Source of the DNA: Anaerolineales bacterium
Lineage (GTDB): Bacteria > Chloroflexota > Anaerolineae > Anaerolineales > Villigracilaceae
Assembly (NCBI GenBank): GCA_016928525.1
Contig: JAFGKO010000346.1
Coordinates: forward strand, 1-28,774
Reading direction: 5' to 3'
DNA: 28,774 nt
Of the stretch, positions 22,177-28,441 are shown in pieces. The position numbers and the translations under genes are program-made. The notes under the pieces are model-generated. The model was not told the DNA's origin. It was given only the letters and a program-made list of their open reading frames with translations, and made no database searches. The stretch's first letter is position 1. Each line of letters opens with the position of its first letter.

Positions 22177-23473
22177 AATGCGCGAAGATGGAAATACTCT
22201 CGATATGATACGTCTGCGGGAACAAGTCAAAGGGCGTGACATCTACCAGACTATAGCCGCCCGCTATAAGCCTGGCCGCATCGCGCGCCAAAGTGGACGG
22301 GTCACAGGATAAATAGGCGATGACCTGCGGCGCAAGCTGGCGGATCGCGTCCAGGGCGCGTTTGTCCACGCCCGCGCGCGGCGGATCGACCAGGACGATT
22401 GGCTGCTCAGCGTTGAGATGCGGAATCACGTCCTCGGCCGTTCCCTCGTAAAGCTCCACATGGTCGAACTCATCCAGGTTGGCGGCAAAATCCTCGCACG
22501 CGGACGGTGACGACTCGATCCCAATCAGACGCTCACATCGAGGGGCAAGAAAAGCGCTAAACAACCCCACGCCACAATACACATCCAGAAGGGTCTTGGC
22601 TGGCAAGGGCAGTCTGTCCAAAAGATGTTGGATCATCTTCTCAGCCATAATGGTAGTGACCTGGAAAAACGATCCCGCTGAAACGTGAAAACTACGATCC
22701 AATACTTGCATAAGGAGATAATCTTCGCCCGCCATGACCAGTGCATCTTCTTCTGTCAGGTGCACAACCGAAATACCGGCCTCGAGTTCCAGTTCGGGCG
22801 CTTCGAGTTCATCCGATTCAAGGATGAGCATCAGGTCATCGTCCACGCCTGTGCGCAATGATACGCGCTCGAAGGGAGCACCGGGTTCGAATTCAAGCTG
22901 CGGCCAGAGTTCGTTGATGGATGGTTCGGGCAGGTGGCACTCTGCAATGGGAACTATTTTGCCTGGGGACGGTCTGAGACCGTCCCCGAACCTAACACCA
23001 ACATAGCCTAATTTCCCATCTTCCGTCAAATGGAATTGCACATGATTGCGATAATTCCAGGGATTTGGGCACGCCACCATCGGCTGGACCGGCGGGTTCT
23101 CGATCTTGCCGATGCGCTGCAACTGGTCGCGCAGGATTTCGGTCTTGGCTTCGAGTTGGGATTCATAGGGCAAGTGCTGGTAATGGCAGCCGCCACAAGG
23201 CCCCTCCATCTGCCCATCACCGACACCTACGGTGTCATGGAGGGGAGAAAAGAAGTGCTTGCATTTAGGTGAAATTCTTCCCGGCGATGGTTCCAATACA
23301 TCGAGAAGTTCCCCGTGCGCGAAATTCTTTTTCTCTTCTACCAAACGTACACGTACCCGCTCCCCCGGCAAACCAAACGGGATAAAAACAGCACGGCCAT
23401 CAGGCAAGCGCCCGATGGCATCACCGCCGTAGGTTAATTTTTCGAGTAGAATTTCAAAAGTCTGGGGTTGCAT
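22175..23473 (-). CDS. rlmD: RlmD/RumA-like 23S rRNA uracil-5 methyltransferase with inserted repeats
   Basis: A 432-residue SAM-dependent RNA methyltransferase of the RumA/TrmA family, with an N-terminal TRAM domain (about 1-60), an iron-sulfur site and a C-terminal catalytic domain with L-L-D-V-Y-C-G-V-G-L-F-S, V-L-V-D-P-P-R-A-G-V-D and the nucleophile in Y-L-S-C-D-P-S-T-L-A-R-D. The iron-sulfur cysteines appear as C71, C93, C96 and C179. The usual spacing C-x5-C-x2-C is stretched to C-x21-C-x2-C by an insert of about 16 residues that contains a palindrome. A second palindrome encodes D-G-L-R-P-S-P shortly before C179. No Shine-Dalgarno is seen. It follows the P-loop gene by 12 nt. Exact target base (U1939-type or another) is inferred only by family. 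Confidence 0.9.
   Translation of the reverse strand: MQPQTFEILLEKLTYGGDAIGRLPDGRAVFIPFGLPGERVRVRLVEEKKNFAHGELLDVLEPSPGRISPKCKHFFSPLHDTVGVGDGQMEGPCGGCHYQHLPYESQLEAKTEILRDQLQRIGKIENPPVQPMVACPNPWNYRNHVQFHLTEDGKLGYVGVRFGDGLRPSPGKIVPIAECHLPEPSINELWPQLEFEPGAPFERVSLRTGVDDDLMLILESDELEAPELELEAGISVVHLTEEDALVMAGEDYLLMQVLDRSFHVSAGSFFQVTTIMAEKMIQHLLDRLPLPAKTLLDVYCGVGLFSAFLAPRCERLIGIESSPSACEDFAANLDEFDHVELYEGTAEDVIPHLNAEQPIVLVDPPRAGVDKRALDAIRQLAPQVIAYLSCDPSTLARDAARLIAGGYSLVDVTPFDLFPQTYHIESISIFAH
22965..22987 (-). repeat. 23-bp palindrome inside the RlmD-like gene
   Basis: GGGGACGGTCT (22965-22975) and its exact complement AGACCGTCCCC (22977-22987) flank one base. It is translated as G-D-G-L-R-P-S-P (residues 163-170), between the strand K-L-G-Y-V-G-V-R-F and K-I-V-P-I-A-E-C, where relatives have no such segment as far as I recall. 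Confidence 0.8.
23222..23236 (-). repeat. Short palindrome in the iron-sulfur motif insert of the RlmD-like gene
   Basis: GACACC (23222-23227) and GGTGTC (23231-23236) flank TAC. It encodes D-T-V-G-V (residues 80-84) in the middle of the segment separating C71 from C93. Confidence 0.6.
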
Positions 23474-23485
23474 ATTGGCTATGCG

Positions 23486-24328
23486 TTATTTCGACTTGCC
23501 AATATCATCGAGAAAGTCTTCCCCATCCAAATCCGAAAATGCGCCCAACCTATCGTCAGTCTGATAGTCAGATGCCAGCTCAGAAGCAGCCGCTTGCATT
23601 TGGTTTGCACTATAGAAATCCCACAACTCCCCCAGCACGGATTCGAGCCGCGCGGCCAGTTGTTTGGGCTTGCCGGTGGTGACATCGTCCTCGTTGGGGA
23701 AGACGGCAAACGGAACGTGCTGTCCGCGAATCTCTATCAGGCCGGAGTCGCCGGGAGCAACGGAGGCAAAATCATCGTCCCGGTAGAGGCGCTCCATCTT
23801 TTCGTCAGAGAGGCCGTGCTCGAGGATGCTGTCCGGTTTATCCGGGTTGAAGCGGCGGCGGTTCTTACGCAGGGACTCTTCAAATGGCACCCGCACATAC
23901 AGGATGGCAGCATGCTCCAACACTTCATCGGATAAATGCTGGAAGGCTTCGGCATAGCCGCCATGCTTGGACCCTCGTGAGAATTCGATCATGCACGTAT
24001 TGTGCTCATGATAGGACGGGGCATCGCGCAGAAGTTTGCCGTAATCCAGGCTCAGGCGTTCGATCAGGAGATGCCAGAGTTCCGGGAATTTGAAATAGCC
24101 GTATTCATCACTATGCAGGCGAGGCAAACCGAATTTTTTGCTCAGGATGTCATCTTCCTCGAACCAGGCCCATAACATCGGAAAATCATCACGGACTTCG
24201 AGCCGCGCAATATGAAAGCGCTCGCGGCGTGCATCATCCGGCAGGTGGATCAGGTAGTGGATGATCTCGCTTTTGCCGGAAGCTGGGCGGCCAATGAGAA
24301 TGATTACATCGAAGGTGTTTTTGTTCAT
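23486..24328 (-). CDS. P-loop NTPase/kinase-like protein, unknown substrate
   Basis: A protein of about 280 residues with a Walker A loop G-R-P-A-S-G-K-S at residues 13-20 in a short N-terminal strand I-L-I-G, typical of small-molecule kinases of the AAA/zeta-toxin/uridine-kinase type. A basic S-L-R-K-N-R-R-R-F-N-P-D-K-P-D segment at about 160-175 could be the lid, and F-S-R-G-S-K-H-G-G near 125 may touch substrate. The C-terminal 60 residues are acidic. ATG at 24328 is chosen because it puts the P-loop at the usual distance; a GTG at 24355, 2 nt after the aminotransferase stop, would add nine residues. I cannot name the substrate. It lies between an aminotransferase and rlmD on one strand. 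Confidence 0.7.
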   Translation of the reverse strand: MNKNTFDVIILIGRPASGKSEIIHYLIHLPDDARRERFHIARLEVRDDFPMLWAWFEEDDILSKKFGLPRLHSDEYGYFKFPELWHLLIERLSLDYGKLLRDAPSYHEHNTCMIEFSRGSKHGGYAEAFQHLSDEVLEHAAILYVRVPFEESLRKNRRRFNPDKPDSILEHGLSDEKMERLYRDDDFASVAPGDSGLIEIRGQHVPFAVFPNEDDVTTGKPKQLAARLESVLGELWDFYSANQMQAAASELASDYQTDDRLGAFSDLDGEDFLDDIGKSK

Positions 24329-24357
24329 GTGGGTTGTTGGGGCGGGTGACCCCACTC

Positions 24358-25422
24358 TTACGCCAGGTATTCTTCCATCGCCGCAAACAACTCTTCCAAG
24401 TCGCTCATCTGGATTTCGCCCATATGCGCAATACGGAAGGTGATGTTCTTCAACGGGCCATAGCCATTGGCAATGCGCATGCCACGCTGTTTCAGGAAGG
24501 CATTCAAATCCGAGATGTCGATGCCGCGCTCATTTTTGAGCGTGGTCACGGTTTGTGAACGGAAGCCTTCGGGCGCGTACATGGACAGGCCATGCGCATC
24601 TGCCCACTCCCGGACGCGCTTTGCCATCGCAGAATGACGGGCGAAGCGGTTCTCCAGCCCTTCGGCCAGGATGCGGTCGAGCTGCAAATCCAGGGCGAAG
24701 ATGAGCGACATGGCCGGGGTGGCCGGGGAGGAATCCTTCAGGCGGTGCTTTTCCATGCGGACTAGGTCGAAGTACCAGCCACGGTTCTCGACGGTTTTGG
24801 CTTTCTCCAGCGCGCGGTCTGAAACGGCAGCCAGCGCCAGCCCGGGCGGCAGGGCAAGGGCCTTTTGAGATGATGTCAATACCATGTCCAGGCCCCAGGC
24901 GTCGGTTTCGATCCTGGCGCCGCTCAACGAAGAGACCGCGTCCACCAGGATGAGTACATCCGGCGCAACGGCGCGGACTGTTTCCGCTACCTCTTTAACG
25001 GGGTTCTGCATCCCGGTGGAGGTTTCGTTATGGACGATGGTCAGGGCTTCGAATCCGCCTCCTTTTACGGCAGCAACCACACGCTCCGGGTCGACCGGCT
25101 GGTCCCATTCGAAAGCAAGTTTATGCACCTCTTTCCCGTTTGAAACGGCCACGTCATACCAGCGCTCTGCAAAAGCGCCGTTGACGCAAGAGAGCACTTT
25201 CCTGTTCACAAAGTTGCGGATAGCGGCTTCCTGCAAACCCGTACCGGATGAAGCAGTTAGAAAGACACGGTATTGTGTGTAGAAAAGTTGTTGGGCTTTT
25301 ACAGAAGCGTTCCGAAAGATCTCTTCGAATTCTACGCTGCGGTGCGGCAGCATGGGTTGCGTCTGGGCCTGAAGGACTTCGTCAGCTACGTCCACCGGGC
25401 CGGGGACGAACATGCGAGGCAT
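24358..25422 (-). CDS. Class V PLP-dependent aminotransferase
   Basis: A 354-residue aminotransferase of the alanine-glyoxylate / serine-pyruvate / phosphoserine type. The family opening M-F-V-P-G-P-V-D-V is followed by P-H-R-S-V-E-F, the cofactor-binding S-S-G-T-G-L-Q-E, V-H-N-E-T-S-T-G-M-Q-N-P, the PLP-contact aspartate D161 in L-V-D-A-V-S-S-L, and the Schiff-base lysine K187 in T-S-S-Q-K-A-L-A-L-P-P-G. The C-terminal domain is complete. The start at 25422 is chosen because AAGGAG stands 6-7 nt upstream; eight extra residues from an earlier codon are unlikely. Serine biosynthesis or glyoxylate transamination are both possible. The P-loop gene follows with a very short gap. Confidence 0.9.
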   Translation of the reverse strand: MPRMFVPGPVDVADEVLQAQTQPMLPHRSVEFEEIFRNASVKAQQLFYTQYRVFLTASSGTGLQEAAIRNFVNRKVLSCVNGAFAERWYDVAVSNGKEVHKLAFEWDQPVDPERVVAAVKGGGFEALTIVHNETSTGMQNPVKEVAETVRAVAPDVLILVDAVSSLSGARIETDAWGLDMVLTSSQKALALPPGLALAAVSDRALEKAKTVENRGWYFDLVRMEKHRLKDSSPATPAMSLIFALDLQLDRILAEGLENRFARHSAMAKRVREWADAHGLSMYAPEGFRSQTVTTLKNERGIDISDLNAFLKQRGMRIANGYGPLKNITFRIAHMGEIQMSDLEELFAAMEEYLA

Positions 25423-25440
25423 AAGAGGCTCCTTATTGAC

Positions 25441-25528
25441 CACCAAGTCTTGGGGTCACGAAGACACAAAAAGGCTTTGTGGTTTTTTCGAAAGAAACTC
25501 TGTGCTCTCCGTGTCTCCGTGGTGAAAC
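25441..25528. repeat. 88-bp dispersed repeat
   Basis: The segment begins CACCAAGTCTTGGGGTCACG, passes through A/T-rich pairing blocks (CACAAAAAGGCTTTGTGG), and ends TCTCCGTGGTGAAA. Ends CACCA and TGGTG are inverted. I recognise this as the widespread noncoding repeat with a TGTGCTCTCCGTGTCTCCGTGG core found scattered in many environmental bacterial genomes. It fills the gap between the aminotransferase and the 57-residue membrane protein and has no coding role. Confidence 0.65.
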
Positions 25529-25529
25529 T

Positions 25530-25703
25530 CTATCGGAGGAAGAAGGACAGGACAACCAGCACGAGGACGAAAAAGCCAGCCAGCGAACCGATGGTTTTCA
25601 GGTCTTTTTTGACATCCGTGTAATCGGGGTTGAATTCATTGCGCACCGGGGCGGTTTGTTGCACCGGGCGTATCCTGACCTGTCGTTTGCTTTTCTTTGC
25701 CAT
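25530..25703 (-). CDS. 57-residue single-helix membrane protein beside the sortase
   Basis: A small gene found by eye. It encodes 57 residues: a basic N-terminus M-A-K-K-S-K-R-Q-V-R-I-R-P-V, a polar middle with N-E-F-N-P-D-Y-T-D-V-K-K-D-L, and a single C-terminal membrane helix from about residue 37 (I-G-S-L-A-G-F-F-V-L-V-L-V-V-L-S-F-F-L) ending in R. The N-terminus should be cytoplasmic. AGGAG lies 5-6 nt before the ATG and overlaps the sortase stop region; the genes are 9 nt apart on the same strand, so they are very likely one operon. It has no sorting signal, so it is not a sortase substrate. Function unknown. Confidence 0.75.
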   Translation of the reverse strand: MAKKSKRQVRIRPVQQTAPVRNEFNPDYTDVKKDLKTIGSLAGFFVLVLVVLSFFLR

Positions 25704-25712
25704 TTTTAACTC

Positions 25713-26627
25713 CTAATTCTGTAATCGCGCAAATACTACAATGCGCTGACTATCGATAAGATACGGGTAACACGAGATGAGTGTAACCGTCGGGCTGCCG
25801 GTGGAAGCCATGACTTCTACGGCGGTTGGCTCCACCAGAGCAGTGCGGTCTACCACATAAACATGCTGCCGCTGCTGCGTGTACACGATGACCTCGTCGC
25901 CGGGCTGGAGCTGGTCCAGGTAGCGGAACAACTCGCCGTATACGTCGTTGTGCGCCGAGAGCACCACATTGCCGTTCTGGCCGGGGTTGGCCGAGCCGAT
26001 GTGTTGGCCGACGCCCTTCTTCAACTGCTCCCAGCCGTCACCCTGCACCACCGGCGCGTCCACGTTCAGGCGCGGGATTTGCAGGCGTACGGCCTGGTCG
26101 GGGGCGGGGGTCGGCACCGGGATGTTGGCCAGCGACTGCACCATCGGGCGCAGGTGCTCCGGGATTTCGGCCTCGTTGGGACGCGTGTTGCCCTGCGCGT
26201 CCGGCGGGGTGTGACCGGAAGGCAACACCACCGCCATAACCAGCGGGGTGGGCGTGGGCGTCTCCGGGTTGAGCGCGGCGGCCACTTCCTGGTTCAGATT
26301 GCGTAACAGGCCGAAGCCGCTCAGCAGCACGCCAACCAATCCCACCACGGCCAGGATTTCCACCGCCAGCAGCAACTGGTCCCCGAACCCGCGCCGCCTC
26401 TTGCGCGGACTTTCATCTGCCACCGCTTTATCGGTCGTATCCACCACCGGGCCAGTGTGCGGCTCGTCCGTCGCCGGGACTGGCTGCGGCAGCTCGACAT
26501 CGTCCACTACGCGGCCGGTCTTGCGGAAATGCTCCAGCCGTTCGCGGCGGACACCGCGCCGCTTCTCGATCAGCAGGCGGCGCAGTTCTTCGACTGAAAG
26601 GTCTTCGGGGGCTTTACGGCGCGGCAT
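25713..26627 (-). CDS. Class D/E-like sortase
   Basis: A 304-residue membrane-bound transpeptidase of the sortase family. The N-terminal 80 residues are cytoplasmic and strongly charged, one membrane helix spans about 86-108, and a Pro/Thr-rich stretch (about 120-180) leads to the sortase domain. The catalytic triad is visible: H226 in V-L-S-A-H-N-D, C286 in T-L-I-S-C-Y-P, and R295 in D-S-Q-R-I-V-V-F-A. The start at 26627 fits a TATAAT box 10 nt upstream; an earlier codon at 26669 would overlap it. Sortases anchor or join surface proteins; no substrate gene is seen in this window. The 57-residue membrane protein lies directly downstream. Confidence 0.9.
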   Translation of the reverse strand: MPRRKAPEDLSVEELRRLLIEKRRGVRRERLEHFRKTGRVVDDVELPQPVPATDEPHTGPVVDTTDKAVADESPRKRRRGFGDQLLLAVEILAVVGLVGVLLSGFGLLRNLNQEVAAALNPETPTPTPLVMAVVLPSGHTPPDAQGNTRPNEAEIPEHLRPMVQSLANIPVPTPAPDQAVRLQIPRLNVDAPVVQGDGWEQLKKGVGQHIGSANPGQNGNVVLSAHNDVYGELFRYLDQLQPGDEVIVYTQQRQHVYVVDRTALVEPTAVEVMASTGSPTVTLISCYPYLIDSQRIVVFARLQN

Positions 26628-26636
26628 AGCACGGCG

Positions 26637-26642
26637 ATTATA
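26637..26642 (-). promoter_or_regulatory. -10 box for the sortase gene
   Basis: On the minus strand TATAAT (26642-26637) lies 9 nt before the ATG at 26627, giving a leader of only about 3 nt. No Shine-Dalgarno is present. Confidence 0.5.
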
Positions 26643-26700
26643 CCGCAGGTGGGTTGGCTTCCATACCATTCACTGGTCATTCCCAGCGGCATAAAAAATG

Positions 26701-26763
26701 AAACCTGACAGGTTTTTGCGAGGCACCCCGTAACAAAGTGGGTTGCGAAAACCTGTCAGGTTT
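26701..26763 (-). terminator. Paired palindromes forming a long hairpin, probable terminator
   Basis: AAACCTGACAGGTTTT (26701-26716) is the exact complement of AAAACCTGTCAGGTTT (26748-26763), and each arm is itself a 15-bp palindrome. Read on the minus strand the hairpin is followed by CATTTTTTA, so it can end the ABC transporter operon. The unit resembles the palindrome after ftsZ, which suggests a dispersed repeat that has taken on a terminator role. Confidence 0.7.
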
Positions 26764-26781
26764 AGAACACCAAGTGATCAG

Positions 26782-27186
26782 CTAATTGTCAGACGCTTTC
26801 GAAAAATGCATCTGGACAATTCTCCAATTATCTTTCTGCTTTTCTAAAACGCCCGTCCACCTGACGTTGACCCAGGAGGCAGGCTTCCCATTCCATTCGC
26901 CGTGGTCATCCAGGAGGCAGGAAAACCAGGCCACATTCCCGGAATCTGTGATGTGGATATCCAGTTCTTTGATCTCGAACCCAGTCGCCTTGAAGGCCTC
27001 ATTGAGAAAAAGACTTTCAACGTGCTGTTTGAATGCCTCGAATCCGCGGATGGTGCTCTTCGAATCCGGGTGAAAGATAAAGAAGCGCTCATCTTGGGCC
27101 AGAGAGCGATATAAAAGTTCCGTATCCTTGGTCAGCGCCCAGCCGATCGAGGCGGAAATGGCTTCGCGAATGTGTTCCTTCTCCAC
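26782..27186 (-). CDS. NTF2/SnoaL-like protein
   Basis: A 134-residue single-domain protein of the NTF2-like cone fold. The start is taken as GTG at 27186 because AGGAG lies 5-6 nt upstream and because the earlier codons in this frame are a shadow of the genes on the same strand. Typical features are an N-terminal helix E-H-I-R-E-A-I-S-A-S-I-G-W, the D-E-R-F-F-I-F-H-P-D strand, G-F-E-A-F-K-Q-H-V, a G-N-V-A-W-F-S-C-L-L-D-D strand and the C-terminal R-W-T-G-V-L-E-K-Q-K-D-N-W-R-I-V-Q-M-H-F-S. This last pattern is common in DUF4440/SnoaL-like stress-related proteins. It begins 8-9 nt after a small membrane protein in the transporter operon. Ligand unknown. Confidence 0.8.
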   Translation of the reverse strand: MEKEHIREAISASIGWALTKDTELLYRSLAQDERFFIFHPDSKSTIRGFEAFKQHVESLFLNEAFKATGFEIKELDIHITDSGNVAWFSCLLDDHGEWNGKPASWVNVRWTGVLEKQKDNWRIVQMHFSKASDN

Positions 27187-27194
27187 GTAAACTC

Positions 27195-27395
27195 CTATTT
27201 CTTTTGCCTGCGGACCAGGCCCGCGACAGCCATCACGCCCAGGTAAAGCCCGCCGACGGACGCGCCCCAGGAGAGAAAGTTCATAAAGAAGGTTGATTCG
27301 ACCAGGTGGAGCACCATCAGGAAGGGCATGACCCACCCGAACAGGAGCAGGCTCAGGGCGATGAAAAGAAGCGTACGGGGCTTTTCGTCGATCAT
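27195..27395 (-). CDS. Small two-helix membrane protein in the ABC transporter operon
   Basis: A 66-residue protein starting M-I-D-E-K-P-R-T with two membrane helices at about 8-27 (L-L-F-I-A-L-S-L-L-L-F-G-W-V-M-P-F-L) and 38-58 (F-L-S-W-G-A-S-V-G-G-L-Y-L-G-V-M-A-V-A), and a basic C-terminus R-R-Q-K-K. The ATG overlaps the stop of the ABC ATPase gene (ATGA), which fixes the start and shows translational coupling. The upstream codons in the same frame belong to no gene. I do not recognise a family; a role as an accessory subunit of the transporter is speculation. Confidence 0.7.
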   Translation of the reverse strand: MIDEKPRTLLFIALSLLLFGWVMPFLMVLHLVESTFFMNFLSWGASVGGLYLGVMAVAGLVRRQKK

Positions 27396-28438
27396 TGATA
27401 CAACCAGCAGGAGACTTGATGTCCGGGCTCGGGTTCGAAGTCCGGTGGTTCTTTCGCGTCGCACAGCCCGGGGATGGCCTGCGCACAACGTGGATGGAAG
27501 CGGCAGCCCGGCGGCGGCTTGACCAGGCTGGGCGGCTCGCCAGGCGGCACTTCCTTGAACGTATCCGCGTTGCGAGCGTCCGGGTCGGAGGTGGCAGCCA
27601 GCAGGGCCAGGGTGTACGGGTGCAGCGGGTTCTCCAGCAGGCGGCGCGTGGCGGCTTTCTCCACCAGGTTCCCGGCGTACATCACGAAAATGCGCGCCGA
27701 GAAATACTTCACCGTCGAAAGGTCGTGCGTGATGTAGATGACCGAAAGATGGTGCTCGGCCTGCAGGGCATGCATCAATTTCAGGATCTCGACCCGCACT
27801 GAAGCGTCCAGCATCGAGACCGGTTCATCGGCTACGATCAATTTCGGCTCGCGCAGCATGGCGCGCGCGATCACCACGCGCTGCTGCTGCCCGCCGGAAA
27901 GCATGTGCGGGAATTTAGGCAGAAAATCGTCCGCTGGATACATCTTCACTTCGTCCATTACTTTGCGGATGCGGCTCAGTCGCTCGTCCTTGCTTCTCAG
28001 CCCGCTGATGACCAGCGGCTCCTCCAGAATTTTCTGAACGCTCATGAACGGCGGCAGCGCCCCATACGGGTCCTGCTGGACGTAACCCACCTCGAAACGA
28101 TAGGCGCGCAACTCGTGCCCTTTGAGCTCCGACAAATTCCGGCCATCGAAAACGACCTCGCCTTTGGTGGGGATATTCAGCCCGAGGATGGTTTTCATCA
28201 AACTGGACTTCCCGCATCCGGACTCGCCCACAACTGCTACCGTTTCCCCGGCCGCCAGTTCGAAGCTGACGCCGTCCACCGCTTTGACGTAGCCGGCATG
28301 GCCGAACCCGAAGCGGCGCAACTCGTACCATACGTGCAGGTCATTGATTGACAGCAGCACTTCCCCTTTGGGTTGGTCCCTTTCTTCCATGCTCACTCCA
28401 CTGATCTTTGTTTTATCCATGACAGCTATCATATCCAC
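27392..28438 (-). CDS. Oligopeptide/dipeptide ABC transporter ATP-binding protein (OppF/DppF-like)
   Basis: One of the paired ATPases of a peptide or nickel-type ABC importer. Walker A is V-G-E-S-G-C-G-K-S-S, the Q-loop V-Q-Q-D-P, the signature L-S-G-G-Q-Q-Q-R, Walker B L-I-V-A-D-E-P, and the H-loop Y-I-T-H-D. The C-terminal oligopeptide domain holds cysteines in G-C-R-F-H-P-R-C-A-Q, C-D-A-K and S-C-W, as in the OppF/DppF group. The first 16 residues are poorly conserved; the GTG at 28438 is used here, but ATG at 28390, which has a GGAG 5 nt upstream, may be the true start. It lies just after the OppD-like gene; the permease and binding-protein genes are outside the window. Confidence 0.92.
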   Translation of the reverse strand: MDMIAVMDKTKISGVSMEERDQPKGEVLLSINDLHVWYELRRFGFGHAGYVKAVDGVSFELAAGETVAVVGESGCGKSSLMKTILGLNIPTKGEVVFDGRNLSELKGHELRAYRFEVGYVQQDPYGALPPFMSVQKILEEPLVISGLRSKDERLSRIRKVMDEVKMYPADDFLPKFPHMLSGGQQQRVVIARAMLREPKLIVADEPVSMLDASVRVEILKLMHALQAEHHLSVIYITHDLSTVKYFSARIFVMYAGNLVEKAATRRLLENPLHPYTLALLAATSDPDARNADTFKEVPPGEPPSLVKPPPGCRFHPRCAQAIPGLCDAKEPPDFEPEPGHQVSCWLYQ

Positions 28439-28441
28439 ATC

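Noticed and set aside
25273..25623. Plus-strand open frame of 116 codons across the dispersed repeat
   Set aside because: It is a translation of the 88-bp repeat plus the antisense of the aminotransferase and of the small membrane protein gene.
26628..26669. Longer N-terminus for the sortase beginning at 26669
   Set aside because: These codons overlap the probable -10 box and do not look like sortase sequence; the ATG at 26627 is followed directly by the charged N-terminus.
27187..27486. Long N-terminal extension of the NTF2-like frame
   Set aside because: It overlaps two genes on the same strand in another frame, and the GTG at 27186 has a proper ribosome binding site.
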